DNA of 64,000 nucleotides from Parietichytrium sp. I65-24A (lineage: Eukaryota; Sar; Bigyra; Thraustochytrida; Thraustochytriidae). Of this stretch, positions 1 through 10,270 are shown in pieces. The stretch is from contig BLSF01000026.1 in assembly GCA_012862575.1 (NCBI GenBank), positions 138,657 through 202,656 on the forward strand, written 5' to 3'. Positions within the stretch are counted from its first letter, which is position 1. Each line of letters begins with the position of its first letter. Below the pieces are notes generated by a model. That model made no database searches. It saw only the letters and a list, made by a program, of their open reading frames with translations, and was not told the origin of the DNA. The position numbers were made by a program, and so were the translations under genes.

Positions 1-3000
1 GTTACCTCTCCTCTGAGGCGGCGTCTCCAGGTGTGGGTTTGGGCGAAAGGGCGACTCGTGGTTCGTACTCGCGGTGTGCTGGCTTGAGTCATCAATTAGC
101 CCACTTATATTCATTTCTGCGTCGTCTGCGCCCTCGTCATCTTCATCTTCATCGCCATCATCCCCGCCTGAACCTGACACGCTGGCTTCCTCCTCTGCAA
201 AAATAAACTTCTGTGACTTGTGCGGCCGTTCCCTAGGCTGTGCCCGTTTTCTCTTTCCTGCAACAGTGGCCTTCTCTTGTTCGACCTCGTTTCCGTGGAG
301 ATCGCTTGGCGTACGTGGCGTGCGTTTTCTCAAAAAGCGTTTGCGAGGACGGGTTGATTCGATGGAAGACTGAGAGCTCTCCGCAGCCTCCTGGCCGCTG
401 GTGCCACGGTGGCTATTGATGTTAGACAAAGGAGACTTGGCGCTCCGCACTTTTTGCCAGCGCCGCGGGACTATTATCCCATCCGATTCACTAATTGGGC
501 TTGACGATGCAACCTTCCCAGATACAGTGTCCGAAGTAAAGCTTTTTTTCAACTCTTGAAACTTGCGACGGTTCCGGGGCAAGATGATCCCGTCAGATTC
601 ACTCAATGGGCTCAAGAGCGTTGGCTCGAGCAGTTTCTCGGAGCCCGTCTCAAGGGCCTGAGCGGGTGGACTAGTGGAAACGTTTTTGGCAGAAGCAGAG
701 CTCTTTTCTTCAGTTGCAACATCCCTGGGCCTCTTCTCGCGTGATTCACTCAGTTCTGAAGTTTTGAGAATCGGAGATACCTGCGATAATGTTTGCTTGA
801 ACCGGCTCTCGAGTTCTTCAGGCTGCTGCGGTGGCATTGCAAGCACTTTCTTCCGTACTGGCGTGCTTGCCGTCAAGCTAAGCATCCCGCTGACTGGGTT
901 TTGCAGACGGGCAGCGGATTCCAGACTTTCCACTGGCAACAAAGATGTGCTTGAGGAATGCATCAAACACCGGACGCCTTGATCTCCTAGCAGCGGTACA
1001 TCGCAGCCCAAGCTTGCACAGGACGCATGCAAATTGGCAGTACAACCTGGCCAGGAGCACGGGATACAAGCTCCCAGATAACTTCGGCAAGTACAACACC
1101 TCTCGACGTGAAGGAGGAGCGCCCCGTTCTTTAGACCGCTCTCCAGGGATACGGATGCGATTGAGCCTTTTCGTTCCCCTTCTACAAACTCTACGGACGG
1201 ATTGTGCGCAATACAGGCCACATGAACCCAGAAGTGGTGCTCCACAGGATGCAAAACGCCATCTTTGCGAGGACACAGCAAGCAGCTTCGGTACACCACT
1301 TCCTTTGGTGGAATGTTTGCTTCGCAAGGTGGGCATTTCCAACCTGCAATTTGGTCATTGGATATGCCGTAACAGCTCTGATGGATTGAAGCTCGACAGC
1401 AAGATTCCAAGCACTGGACCAAGGCGTCATCTGGGCCAAGGTCTCCGCTTCTCCCGCATCTGGAGCAACGCTTCTTGAGAGTGAGGGCTAGGGTATTCTT
1501 TCGGGACGGCTCGATCCCAGGAGGCAGAGGTATTGCCTCACCAAACAGCGATTCTTCTGAGTCACTTTCGACCCCTGCGTCATCCATGGCATTGCTTGAC
1601 TGGTGCTCGGACTTTCTTTGCGGAGTCGACATTACCCAATTACACGAAGACTCTTGTTTGCTGGATTGCGCAGTGTCTACAATTGGTGCCATGGTAGTCT
1701 CTTTCTTCGCCTCATCAGAACGTAAGCCCCCATACTCCCGAGGACCGTCTTCGGATTCTTCATGAGAGACTACATTCTGCAGGGTTTCACTTTGCATCGC
1801 CTTGCTCGAGTGCGCAGGTGTTGCATTGAGTTCAGATGCTTTCCCAAGGGCGAACAAGTTGCCTTCCGCGCTCTTCTCCGTTGCAAGGTCGGTGCTGCTT
1901 GATGTTGAACTCAACTGTGCCCGGGAAACGACTTGCGCCGCATGGCTGGAGGAGAGAGATGAGTTGGACGACGACTGGGTTGGACTCTCAATGATTCTTG
2001 GGTTTTGGGCTCTGGTAGAACGCACTGGCCGCTTCGAGCCGGTATCCACTCCTTTCGAAAGCAGTGATTCGTCCAGGCATCTTTCTGTGCCCGCGTTGAC
2101 GGTGTATCGAACATCATAGGTGTTTCCCGGATGCGCGGCGGTGACCACTGCTACACCGCCTGGCTTGTTTTGATTAGAGCCCATTCTTGCCTTCACCTCC
2201 ACTACATCCCCGACGCGATATTTCTTTGGACGTGGTGTGACAAAAGCGTTTTCTTTCTCCGAATCATCTGCGCGCGCGTCTTGAGTTATGACATCGCTGC
2301 GCTTGGGTGTTACAGGCTTTCGTGTGGAAGAGGCTGACTCGAGCTTCTCGGGCGAAATTCTCTTTGAAGGTGTTCTCCGGGGAGTTCGAAATTTGTGCGG
2401 CAAAAAATCATCTTCCTCGTCATCATCCTCTTCAAAGTCATCTCTGGTTTGCGGAGCAACTCGCTCTGATTCAGCGAGTTTCTTCTCCAGAACTGACCCG
2501 ACACCTTCTTCTACATCTTCTTCTTCGCCTCGATCAGCAGCTTTTCTCTCCTCGTCTGCGTTGGCAATAGAGTTCCCCGGTGCGGCTTCTTTCCCTTCCA
2601 AGACGCCCGTCACACCACCAGTCCGAGGGTCACGTTCTCCTCCATCATCGTCATTGTCATAGAATGCAGCCTCTTCATTTTCACTACTATCTTCCTCGTC
2701 ACTCGAAATGAGAGAGTGAATTTTGCTTGAGCTTGACTTCGAGGCTCGAGCTGGAGTTGGACTGTGGGCCTTGTCTTTCAAAGGGGACTTTGCAGGAGGA
2801 AGAGCTGCCGTGTCCGACGGAGTTGCGGAACGAGATCTCTTCAGCTCATAATTCAAAAGCGAATCAACGTCGCTATCAGCATCCTTGCAAGTGCCTTTCT
2901 CTTTGCGAGACTTGCTCCTTTTGAGGTTCAGACCCAGATCCAAATCCAGGTCACTGTCGCTGGCACTGGCACTGCCCTGCGAATGTGTGCGGCCCTCTGA

Positions 3001-5583
3001 CGACCTCCTTTGTGATCGAGGAGTTTGCCATTGATAATTTTTCACATACAACCGGAATGCGTGCAGCTTTCTTGAGCGCGTTGAAGCAAGGCGTTCTTCA
3101 AATAAAGTGGTCTGCTGTGGCATACCTTCCCACAGCTCGTCTGCAAGTTGCCTGTTAGGAGGGCAAATGTGCTCCCGAAAATATTCCCATTCTTGCTCAG
3201 TCAAGGGAGTCATTGCAAGATTTGCTTTCCCTTTATCTTCGCTCTTCCGCCTCTCCCTTTGCTTCTTCGGAGGCGAACTACCTGCAATTTGCGAAGACCG
3301 ATACTCGGACATTTGAAATCTCTCCCAGACCATTGTCGGATTCACGCCCGCTGGTAGCATGCGAGGACTCTTTGGAGAAAGCTTGATCTGTTTCTTCTTC
3401 AGCAGTTCGGCAATCTTGTTGGACTGTTTGATTCCCGCGACAAAGTCGTCATGCTCTTTGCCTTCCGAGCAAAGAACATACACGGCGCCGCTTCGTTTGC
3501 GACCGGCGCGGCCAAAACGCTGCACCATGCGGATAGGAGACTTGAGGACATCAAAACACACTATGATATCCACTGATCCGATATCAAGACCCTCCTCGCC
3601 AATGGATGTAGCTACGAGCACATCAAGCTCCCCATTGCGAAATTTCCTCACAATCTCCTGCTGCTGCTTTTGGTCCTGGCCTTTTGTGGCCACGGTCTCC
3701 TCCATCTCGCCGTCCTCGTCTTCGTCCATGTCGTCGTCATCTCCGGCTCCGGCTCCGCCAGAGTTTTTCTTGACAAACTCGCGCTTTTTTCCTTTCTTGG
3801 CGCTCGACTGGCCCACGAACGGGGAAACGCGCAGAGTCGTCCTTTTCCCAAGCTGGTTGCAGATCTCTGCCACAGAGTTTCTGAACTGTGAAAATACTAT
3901 ACAACTGGTCCTTTCCCCCGCTGCCTGATAACGGCCAAAGTGCTCGGATAGAATCTCCTTGAGTTTCTCGATTTTGGGATTTGCAGAGGGGTCTTCTTCC
4001 AGGGACTTTGCCCGCGACAGCAGCCTTCGGAAGGCCGCCGAGCTCACAAACTCTCGCTTGCTTTTGGAAACCCGGTCGCCTCCCTCTGCGCTTTCTAAAA
4101 GACTAATCATGGCGCCAAGTCCGCTGCAGAAGAGCTGGTGCCTTGCATGAAGAATGAACTGCAAAACGGCGCATTTCCCTTGCATGCGGAAATAAGACCG
4201 CTGATCGCCACCAGCGCCATGAACAGGCGGTCGTCCTAGACTCTGTGCCACAACGCTGTGGGAAAGTTCAGTTTCGCTTTTGCGAAGAAGGCTTGGGCAG
4301 CCAGGAATTTGCCGAATCTCTTCTAGAACTTCGTGGGCCAGACGGTTCAGGTCCTTCACAAGGCCCTGGCACAGCGGTGAGAGATTTACGCGCTCCACAT
4401 TCAAACTTTTCTGAAAAACATATTTGGCTACATCCGGGTCGTCCTCCTTCCTGTGCTCCACAGCACCGACCAGGAGGTTGTCTACAACGAGTTGAACAGT
4501 CTGCCTGTCCTTTCCTGGCGTGGCGCTGAGCGCGAGGGTTCGGAAGTGGAAGGTCTTTTGGCGAATCTCCTCAATCACACGCACAAACGAGTATTTTCCG
4601 GTTGCACGATGCGCTTCGTCTACTACTACGAGCACCACCTTCTCGCATGGAAGGATCCCATTCTCGCAATCCTTCTGAGCAGTCTGCGGCGTTGTAAAAA
4701 TCAGGCGTCGCTCTTTCCACATCTTCTCGCGTTCCTCGGGCTTGACGTTGCCCATAAGTCTTGCAATGATGGACGTGTCGATGCCGACGATGCCGTGGCA
4801 CGCTTTCACTTGCTGGGTTACAAGAGGACGTGTTGGGGCCATGAATATCACCTTGCCCTCCGGAAACCAGCGCAGATAGTTGAAGATTACCACCGCGGCA
4901 ATAAACGTCTTTCCTAGCCCAGTTGGAAGCACCACCAGAGTATTCCGAAACAGCGCCGTGGCCACGATATTGCGCTGGTACTCTCGAATCTGGTAATCAT
5001 CATTCTTCGGGAACATCCATGTCTGCATCGTATTCTCGTCCACATCCACGTGCGCGGGGCTGGCATCATCTGGCACCACCACATTCACACTCTGATACGG
5101 CTGTCTCGCCTGCGAAATCGACAGCCTCCCTCGCTCTTTGCCCTTCCAACTCTGCGAGCTCCAACTCGAACTCGACGAACTCGACGAACCAACAAACGAC
5201 CCTCGCACTTTTCCGCTCGCCGCTGTCCAAGGATTCACGCCGCCATTCACTCCAACTTTGGCTCCTTTTCGCCCCACATTCTCCCGCATCTTCTTCTTCA
5301 TCTCATTCACATTCACATTCACATTATGATTGTGATTGTGATTCTGGTTCAGATTGTGATTGTGATTCTGGTTCTGATTGTGAATGTGATTTTGATTGTG
5401 ATTGTGTGCGGTGGCGGAGCAGGTGGCGTCTTTGCGGCTGCCACATTCCCCACATATTGCGCCTTCGCCGAACATTCCGCACAGCCGACAGGACGCCGCC
5501 AGCGCGGAGTTGGCCTCTGCCTTGGCGCAGGCGGCCACCATCTCCGCGCTCTCAAAGAAGTCATCGTCGCTGTCAAAGTCCAT
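1..5583 (-). CDS. FANCM: FANCM/Hef-type DNA helicase fused to Tudor-like and PHD-ePHD reader domains (C-terminus cut by window edge)
   Basis: An unbroken frame runs from ATG 5583-5581 to the left edge (at least 1,861 codons). Residues about 205-700 form a superfamily-2 helicase: motif I PTGLGKT (about 220), DEAH box (322-325), SATPG (about 350), GEEGLD (about 662) and QRFGRAGRKRSG (688). The SF2 core resembles FANCM/Hef/MPH1, which remodel stalled forks and anchor the Fanconi core complex. A FANCM-like PAGVNP segment follows the helicase. Beyond an acidic linker lies a Tudor-like stretch (about 1118-1170, starting KYRVGDVVEV). Next comes a PHD finger (about 1373-1420) and an extended PHD (about 1430-1530) with regularly spaced Cys/His pairs. 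The remaining tail is basic and acidic and contains a duplicated SESDGII(L/V)PR motif. The N-terminus has a CxxC pair and a His-Asn repeat. The start was chosen because the acidic MDFDSDDD opening follows a non-coding AT repeat. Whether an ERCC4/HhH end exists lies outside the window. Confidence 0.88.
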   Translation of the reverse strand, partial: MDFDSDDDFFESAEMVAACAKAEANSALAASCRLCGMFGEGAICGECGSRKDATCSATAHNHNQNHIHNQNQNHNHNLNQNHNHNHNVNVNVNEMKKKMRENVGRKGAKVGVNGGVNPWTAASGKVRGSFVGSSSSSSSSWSSQSWKGKERGRLSISQARQPYQSVNVVVPDDASPAHVDVDENTMQTWMFPKNDDYQIREYQRNIVATALFRNTLVVLPTGLGKTFIAAVVIFNYLRWFPEGKVIFMAPTRPLVTQQVKACHGIVGIDTSIIARLMGNVKPEEREKMWKERRLIFTTPQTAQKDCENGILPCEKVVLVVVDEAHRATGKYSFVRVIEEIRQKTFHFRTLALSATPGKDRQTVQLVVDNLLVGAVEHRKEDDPDVAKYVFQKSLNVERVNLSPLCQGLVKDLNRLAHEVLEEIRQIPGCPSLLRKSETELSHSVVAQSLGRPPVHGAGGDQRSYFRMQGKCAVLQFILHARHQLFCSGLGAMISLLESAEGGDRVSKSKREFVSSAAFRRLLSRAKSLEEDPSANPKIEKLKEILSEHFGRYQAAGERTSCIVFSQFRNSVAEICNQLGKRTTLRVSPFVGQSSAKKGKKREFVKKNSGGAGAGDDDDMDEDEDGEMEETVATKGQDQKQQQEIVRKFRNGELDVLVATSIGEEGLDIGSVDIIVCFDVLKSPIRMVQRFGRAGRKRSGAVYVLCSEGKEHDDFVAGIKQSNKIAELLKKKQIKLSPKSPRMLPAGVNPTMVWERFQMSEYRSSQIAGSSPPKKQRERRKSEDKGKANLAMTPLTEQEWEYFREHICPPNRQLADELWEGMPQQTTLFEERLASTRSRKLHAFRLYVKNYQWQTPRSQRRSSEGRTHSQGSASASDSDLDLDLGLNLKRSKSRKEKGTCKDADSDVDSLLNYELKRSRSATPSDTAALPPAKSPLKDKAHSPTPARASKSSSSKIHSLISSDEEDSSENEEAAFYDNDDDGGERDPRTGGVTGVLEGKEAAPGNSIANADEERKAADRGEEEDVEEGVGSVLEKKLAESERVAPQTRDDFEEDDDEEDDFLPHKFRTPRRTPSKRISPEKLESASSTRKPVTPKRSDVITQDARADDSEKENAFVTPRPKKYRVGDVVEVKARMGSNQNKPGGVAVVTAAHPGNTYDVRYTVNAGTERCLDESLLSKGVDTGSKRPVRSTRAQNPRIIESPTQSSSNSSLSSSHAAQVVSRAQLSSTSSSTDLATEKSAEGNLFALGKASELNATPAHSSKAMQSETLQNVVSHEESEDGPREYGGLRSDEAKKETTMAPIVDTAQSSKQESSCNWVMSTPQRKSEHQSSNAMDDAGVESDSEESLFGEAIPLPPGIEPSRKNTLALTLKKRCSRCGRSGDLGPDDALVQCLESCCRASIHQSCYGISNDQIAGWKCPPCEANIPPKEVVYRSCLLCPRKDGVLHPVEHHFWVHVACIAHNPSVEFVEGERKGSIASVSLESGLKNGALLLHVERCCTCRSYLGACIPCSWPGCTANLHASCASLGCDVPLLGDQGVRCLMHSSSTSLLPVESLESAARLQNPVSGMLSLTASTPVRKKVLAMPPQQPEELESRFKQTLSQVSPILKTSELSESREKRPRDVATEEKSSASAKNVSTSPPAQALETGSEKLLEPTLLSPLSESDGIILPRNRRKFQELKKSFTSDTVSGKVASSSPISESDGIIVPRRWQKVRSAKSPLSNINSHRGTSGQEAAESSQSSIESTRPRKRFLRKRTPRTPSDLHGNEVEQEKATVAGKRKRAQPRERPHKSQKFIFAEEEASVSGSGGDDGDEDEDDEGADDAEMNISGLIDDSSQHTASTNHESPFRPNPHLETPPQRRGN

Positions 5584-6868
5584 GCCGCCCACCGCGTCCG
5601 TCTATATATATATATATACAAATATATATATATGAATACAAATATATATGTGTGTATGTATATATGTGTATGTGCGTGGGCGCGTACGTGCGCGGAGGGA
5701 TGCGCGGAGGGATGGGTGGGATGAGTGGGATGAGTGGGAGATGCGGAACGCTTCCGCAGAGCTCCTGGGTTCTTGCCGGGTTTGGCGGTGTTCTGCTCTG
5801 CTCGCCGGGGCTATGCGGCTGCGTGGCTGGTCTTACGAAGCGGGGCGCTCTCCTCTGCGCTCCTCTGCTCGCGCGCGCTGCGGAACGGTTTCGCGCGAAG
5901 GGAGTGTGGTATGTTCGGCCTATGTGTGCCTACTAGTGTGTTGTGAGTTTTCAAAATGTGCTTTTCAAATGTCGGTTCTTGACGCGGTTCTTGGCCCGGT
6001 TCTGCCGCAGAACCCGATGCGGAACGCTTTTCAGGAACGGGCAAGCTATGCGGGAGTAGAAATATGTAGAAGGTAGTAGAGAACGTTATGAGAATTTGTA
6101 GTTACTTGGCAGGCGGAGTCGTAGGAAAGGTCAAGTAGAGGTGGGTTAACGTAAAAGATAAGGAACAAGGTACCCGTTCGGTGTTCCTCAGCCGTGCAAA
6201 ATCAACCACGAAAGGAAGGCTAGGAATTCCGCTGAGTGCGCTTATTGCGTGCTCGGAAGACGCTCTGCAGGAGGGGATTTCGCGGACTTGACGAGAAATT
6301 TAGGATTGTTCCTGTACGCGCGGACGCACGTCGGCAGAAAGAGGTAAAAGGTGCGCACCCGGAGGCTTAGCGTTTCTTTAGCTGTATTGTGTAAGTGAAA
6401 TGTGGGAGCTGTGGGAATTGGCCGAGTTAGAGTGGCGTGGGCGGTGCCTGTGTCACTGAGATAAGGTGATTTTGTGAGGAGATGGCGGGTTAGAGTGCTC
6501 AATTATGCACGTGATACACGATGGCAAGTGATTTGTGCGAGTGATTTGACACGCTAATGGAGGTGATTTTGATTTGTTTTGTTGTATTCTGTTTGTGTTA
6601 CCCTCGTGAACGCTTGCTTTGGTGTGCCTGTGTTAATTGATGGCCTTTGTTTCCTTCCCACTTTGGTGCGTGTGTCTGTCTGTCTGTCGAAATGTTCGCA
6701 CGGATTGGATCTCGGGTACCTGTGTGAAACCCAACTTGGAATTGAAAAACACGCCACCGGTCTGCCGACTCTCATTCGGGTAATGCTGCTTTTTTAATTG
6801 TGGGTTTCGGGGGACTAGAGCAGCGCCCTCTAATTTTCGAGGTCGTGGTTGTGGTGGTGGTCAAGAAG
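5584..6868. promoter_or_regulatory. Shared upstream region of divergent FANCM-like and mS29 genes
   Basis: This 1.3-kb gap separates two divergently transcribed genes, so both promoters should lie here. An alternating TA then TG/CA microsatellite occupies about 5603-5680, within 100 bp of the helicase start codon. No TATA box or other core element could be assigned with confidence. Short open frames are present but show no recognisable protein. The frame of mS29 extends upstream to 6800 but that extension is a valine run, so it was excluded. Confidence 0.4.
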
Positions 6869-8321
6869 ATGCGGTCGGTTCTGGCTTTAGCTGTGCGCGC
6901 ACAGGGTGGTGCTACTTTGCGAAGGGCAATTCCAGCAAGCCACTCAATCAGGGGTTTCGCAGCGAGCAGTGACAACAACAGCAGCAGCAACAACAACAAC
7001 AACAAAGGCGAAGATGATGACAACCTTCGCAAAAAGAAGCGAAAAGTGCCATTTCTGGCCCTTGGAGAGTCGTTAGAAACTTTGGGGAACGCACAAGAAA
7101 GCCTGATCTTTGAGATGGCCAAAGAAGAGCAGGAAAAATTATTGCCGGAGGGTTTTCTGGGCGACTTTGCTGAGGATGTACAGCAGTTCGAGGTCCCATC
7201 TTTCATGGTGCGCAAGCCATTCCTCAACGTGCTTGACCGCATGAAGGATTTCGAGGCTAAGGACGGCAACCCAGGCTCTGGCGAAACCTGGGACGCGTGC
7301 ATGGTGACCGGCGCTCGGGGCTCAGGCAAGACCGTCGCCATGAGCCATCTCGTAATGAGGGCTCGGGCGAAGGGCTGGCTGACAATGTTCGTGCCCGACT
7401 GCCGCGAGTGGGTCACCGAGAAGGGTGCTTTCTTGCGCGGCACAAGAACTGGTGCTGCGATTGTGCCTAGCAGAAAGAAGTCTGGCAAGTACAACCAGCC
7501 GCACGGGTCGCAAGACATGCTCAAGATAATGAAGAATGTCCATGAAGAGCAGCTGAAGCAAGTGCCACAGCGCCGCAAGTATGATCACAACCTCTACACC
7601 TTGAACGGCGACTCTACCCTTTTGTCGATCGTGGAACGCGGATTGAAAAGTGCCGTCCATGCTGGGGACGCTTTGTACGATCTCCGGATGGAGTTATCCG
7701 AGGTGGAGGAGTTTCCAGTACTCCTGGCCGTGGACCAAGTCAACGCTCTGTACTGGCCAACTTGCTTTTACCAAGCTGGTGTCGCCGTCTCTCCAACCCA
7801 GCTTCTCTTCAGTGAGGCGTTTAGAGTATTTGATGCTGAAGGCAATCTGCGCGATGGACATAAACTCAAGAATGGTATTGTTCTCACCGCTCCGACTGTA
7901 AGTTTTCGTTTCATGAACGATCCATACTACCCGAAGCCGTGACTTCTAACGTTGTGAGGCCGAATTGTTTTTTGTTGCTTGATTCCTTGGTGTCAAATAG
8001 GCCAAGTATGGTTTCGCGTCTACTCCGAAGGATATGCTGGAGCACTACGCACATACGGAGTTTATGTACTTTCGACCATTTAACGCCAGAACTGCCTCTC
8101 TGGACCAGAACGCAAAGGGCAACTTGCCTTCCAACGTGAAAGAGATTGAGGTGAGCGGGCTTTCCATCCACGAAATGCGAAACTACATCATCAATCTGAA
8201 AAAGCAGAAGGTTCTGCAGAACACTGAGTCATTGGAGGAGAGCCAGTTGCAAGCTCTTCGAATCGTGACGAACGGCAATGCAAAGGAGATTCGCAACTAT
8301 TTGTTCACTAACGCTCCTTGA
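6869..8321 (+). CDS. DAP3: Mitochondrial small-subunit ribosomal protein mS29 (DAP3)
   Basis: Two exons, 6869-7897 and 8001-8321, joined by a 103-nt GTAAGT...AG intron, encode 449 residues. Residues 1-32 are an Arg-rich, acid-free mitochondrial presequence. An Asn/Ser run follows (about 36-45). A P-loop GARGSGKT (148-155) is followed by a DAP3-like stretch with FVPDCREWV, and LLAVDQVNALYWP matches the family's Walker-B region. mS29 is the GTP-binding protein of the mitoribosomal small-subunit head. The splice restores an in-frame join (APT|AKYGF), and reading through the intron would stop at 7942. The ATG at 6869 is preferred to 6800 because the presequence begins there; the upstream Met would add a poly-valine leader. 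Confidence 0.88.
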
Positions 8322-8683
8322 AGTCCCTCTCTTTCACGTTCGTTCCCACCTTTAGGGTATCTAATTTCTGAGCACGAAGAGAGATGCATTGATCGCAAAG
8401 AATGCACAACAAAAAAGAGAAACACAACAACTGACAGTGATAAAACGGGAAGTAAAGGAAAAATTTGAATCGTTGTTTTCTTTACTATGGAGCTTTTCCT
8501 TCATTTTATTTTTTAAATCATGTATGCATTAGCCTCGTGTTCTCACGCGCAAACGAAATGCTGCTAACGCTTCTCCACAAGCGCGCTCGCTACGATTGAA
8601 GGAAAAAGAAATTGAAACTCTATTGTGGCATGTCGAGAGAGGAGAAAATGGGGAGGAGGCACACAGAGAAGCGCTTGTGTATC
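8322..8683. other. Convergent intergenic gap, mS29 to pirin
   Basis: A 362-bp, AT-rich spacer between two 3' ends. It contains AT-rich runs suited to polyadenylation on either strand (for example around 8505-8525) but no gene was seen. Confidence 0.5.
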
Positions 8684-9508
8684 TTACCTGAAGCGGGACG
8701 TACCATCTTTCTTCATCTCAACGACCAAAACATGAGCGCCGTCGGCCTTTGCAGTAATTTGCAGCAAGGCATCCCCTTTGATCTCTGCTCCGTCGTGGCG
8801 GCTCACTTCTTCCGAGTGAATGTTGCCATCGGGGCTCTTTGCGTCCACCTGAGCGTCGCCTTCGATGCAGAGAAAGTAAGCTTGTCTGTCTTGAGCCACA
8901 TGGATCTCCACTTGTTTGCCAGCTTCGAGTTCCGAAACATAGAAATTAGCATCCTGGCAGATCTTGATGGGCGTTTTGTGGCTGGACGCGCGATCGCTGA
9001 CAAGATGTTGCCACTTGTTCTGGCGTTGTGCAAGGTCCCCACTCAGAGAGCCGTAGTTGACGGGAACATTCATTTGGTTCGGAACGACCCACATCTGGAT
9101 GAACCGCAGAGGGTTTTTGCCGCTCAGATTCTTTTCCGAATGGACGACACCGCGTCCAGCAGACATGAACTGCACGCTCCCGCGCGGCAAGGATTCCTCG
9201 TTGCCTTCCGAGTCCTTGTGAGTCAGCTCACCATCGACCACATAGGTAACAATCTCCATGTTGGCGTGCGGGTGCGCTCCGAATCCTCTACTCGGCTGCA
9301 CCAGGTCATCGTTCATCACGCGGAGGACGCCAAAGTTGCTGTTCTTGGAGCTCCTGTATTCTGCAAACGAAAAATGGAACCTGCTCTTGAGCCAATTGCC
9401 ATTATTCCAGCCTTCTGCGTCCGGCGTATTCGCCTTGTTCCCGAACATGTACGGCGAAGGCTCCGACACGAAGAGCATGTCCTGCTCCACTTTGCGAATG
9501 CTCCCCAT
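8684..9508 (-). CDS. Pirin family protein (YhhW-type cupin, quercetinase-like)
   Basis: 274 residues from ATG 9508. The N-terminal cupin carries the family signature GFGAHPHANMEIVTYV, then SAGRGVVHSE; the HxH, later His and Glu are the expected metal ligands. Bacterial YhhW has quercetin 2,3-dioxygenase activity, while eukaryotic pirins are iron-dependent transcription cofactors or redox sensors; sequence alone cannot choose. The open frame continues upstream to a GTG at 9667, and that extra 53-residue segment is Arg/Ser/Ala-rich and could be a targeting peptide supplied by an unseen 5' exon. The stop codon TAA overlaps a consensus splice donor (AG|GTAAGA), so the true C-terminus may differ if that donor is used. 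The length from the ATG is close to the 230-290 usual for the family. Confidence 0.88.
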   Translation of the reverse strand: MGSIRKVEQDMLFVSEPSPYMFGNKANTPDAEGWNNGNWLKSRFHFSFAEYRSSKNSNFGVLRVMNDDLVQPSRGFGAHPHANMEIVTYVVDGELTHKDSEGNEESLPRGSVQFMSAGRGVVHSEKNLSGKNPLRFIQMWVVPNQMNVPVNYGSLSGDLAQRQNKWQHLVSDRASSHKTPIKICQDANFYVSELEAGKQVEIHVAQDRQAYFLCIEGDAQVDAKSPDGNIHSEEVSRHDGAEIKGDALLQITAKADGAHVLVVEMKKDGTSRFR

Positions 9509-10270
9509 CTCGCCCAAGAATGCAAACGCGGAGATGCTGCACACTCCACTGCGTTTCAATCCCAGCAGCGCAGCTCTTCGCGCGCTGCTCGCCCACCCTA
9601 GAGACCCCGTCCTGCACACCCACTTACACGCACTTCCAACTCTTCCAACTCTTCCAACCGCCTGCACAGACCTTCAACTCGCAAAATAACACGTCTCCTC
9701 GGCCGCTTTCGCACCGTCGCAACGGAACTCAGTACATACAATTGCTGTCTTCCGTTCTCTCTTCTCGCTTCTCTTTCGTTTCGGGTCTGCCTTTGCTCTT
9801 CAGAATTCAGAATTCAGAATTTTTATTCAGGTTTTTTGCTCTTGCTTCTCTTGCTCTTGGTCTTGTCTGTTATGATGAGTACTGAGTATGCTTCTCCCAG
9901 CAGTAAGTGAATAGTGACAATAAGTTAGTGACAGTGTAGTGACAGACAATGAGTACAATGAGGACTGAGTACTCGTAGTACCTGGTACTTGAGAGTTAGT
10001 GACATTTGCAGGCAGTTTGGCTAGGCGATGGAGCTAACAAGCGTGATTCCCCGACACTGGCGTACTAGAGTTTGCTGTGATTATAAAGATAGCCGTTCCC
10101 ATACGATGGTCCGACACTCCCAAGCCTTTAAAGTTTCTCCGCTATAAGTAATACTCCTCATGAGTAACAGTAACAGTCATTAGTATCGATTTAATATGCA
10201 GTCCCTATTGGATAATGTTTTGAATAGCTATAGTGTAGGATTTCTCGGGGAAATCGGGAAAAGGGAGTGT
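9509..10270. other. Upstream region of pirin gene with heptamer repeat
   Basis: No gene recognised. Three exact copies of the heptamer CAGAATT lie at 9801-9821, followed by a TACT/AGTAC-rich stretch around 9880-9990. Confidence 0.4.

Noticed and set aside
945-1478. Plus-strand open frame of 177 codons
   Set aside because: It is antisense to the PHD/ePHD-coding part of the FANCM-like gene and has no coherent domain.
5300-5620. Open frames over the CA/TG and ATTGTG repeats
   Set aside because: The frame that matters encodes the His/Asn-rich segment of the helicase; other frames are repeat translations (Ile/Tyr or Ser/His runs).
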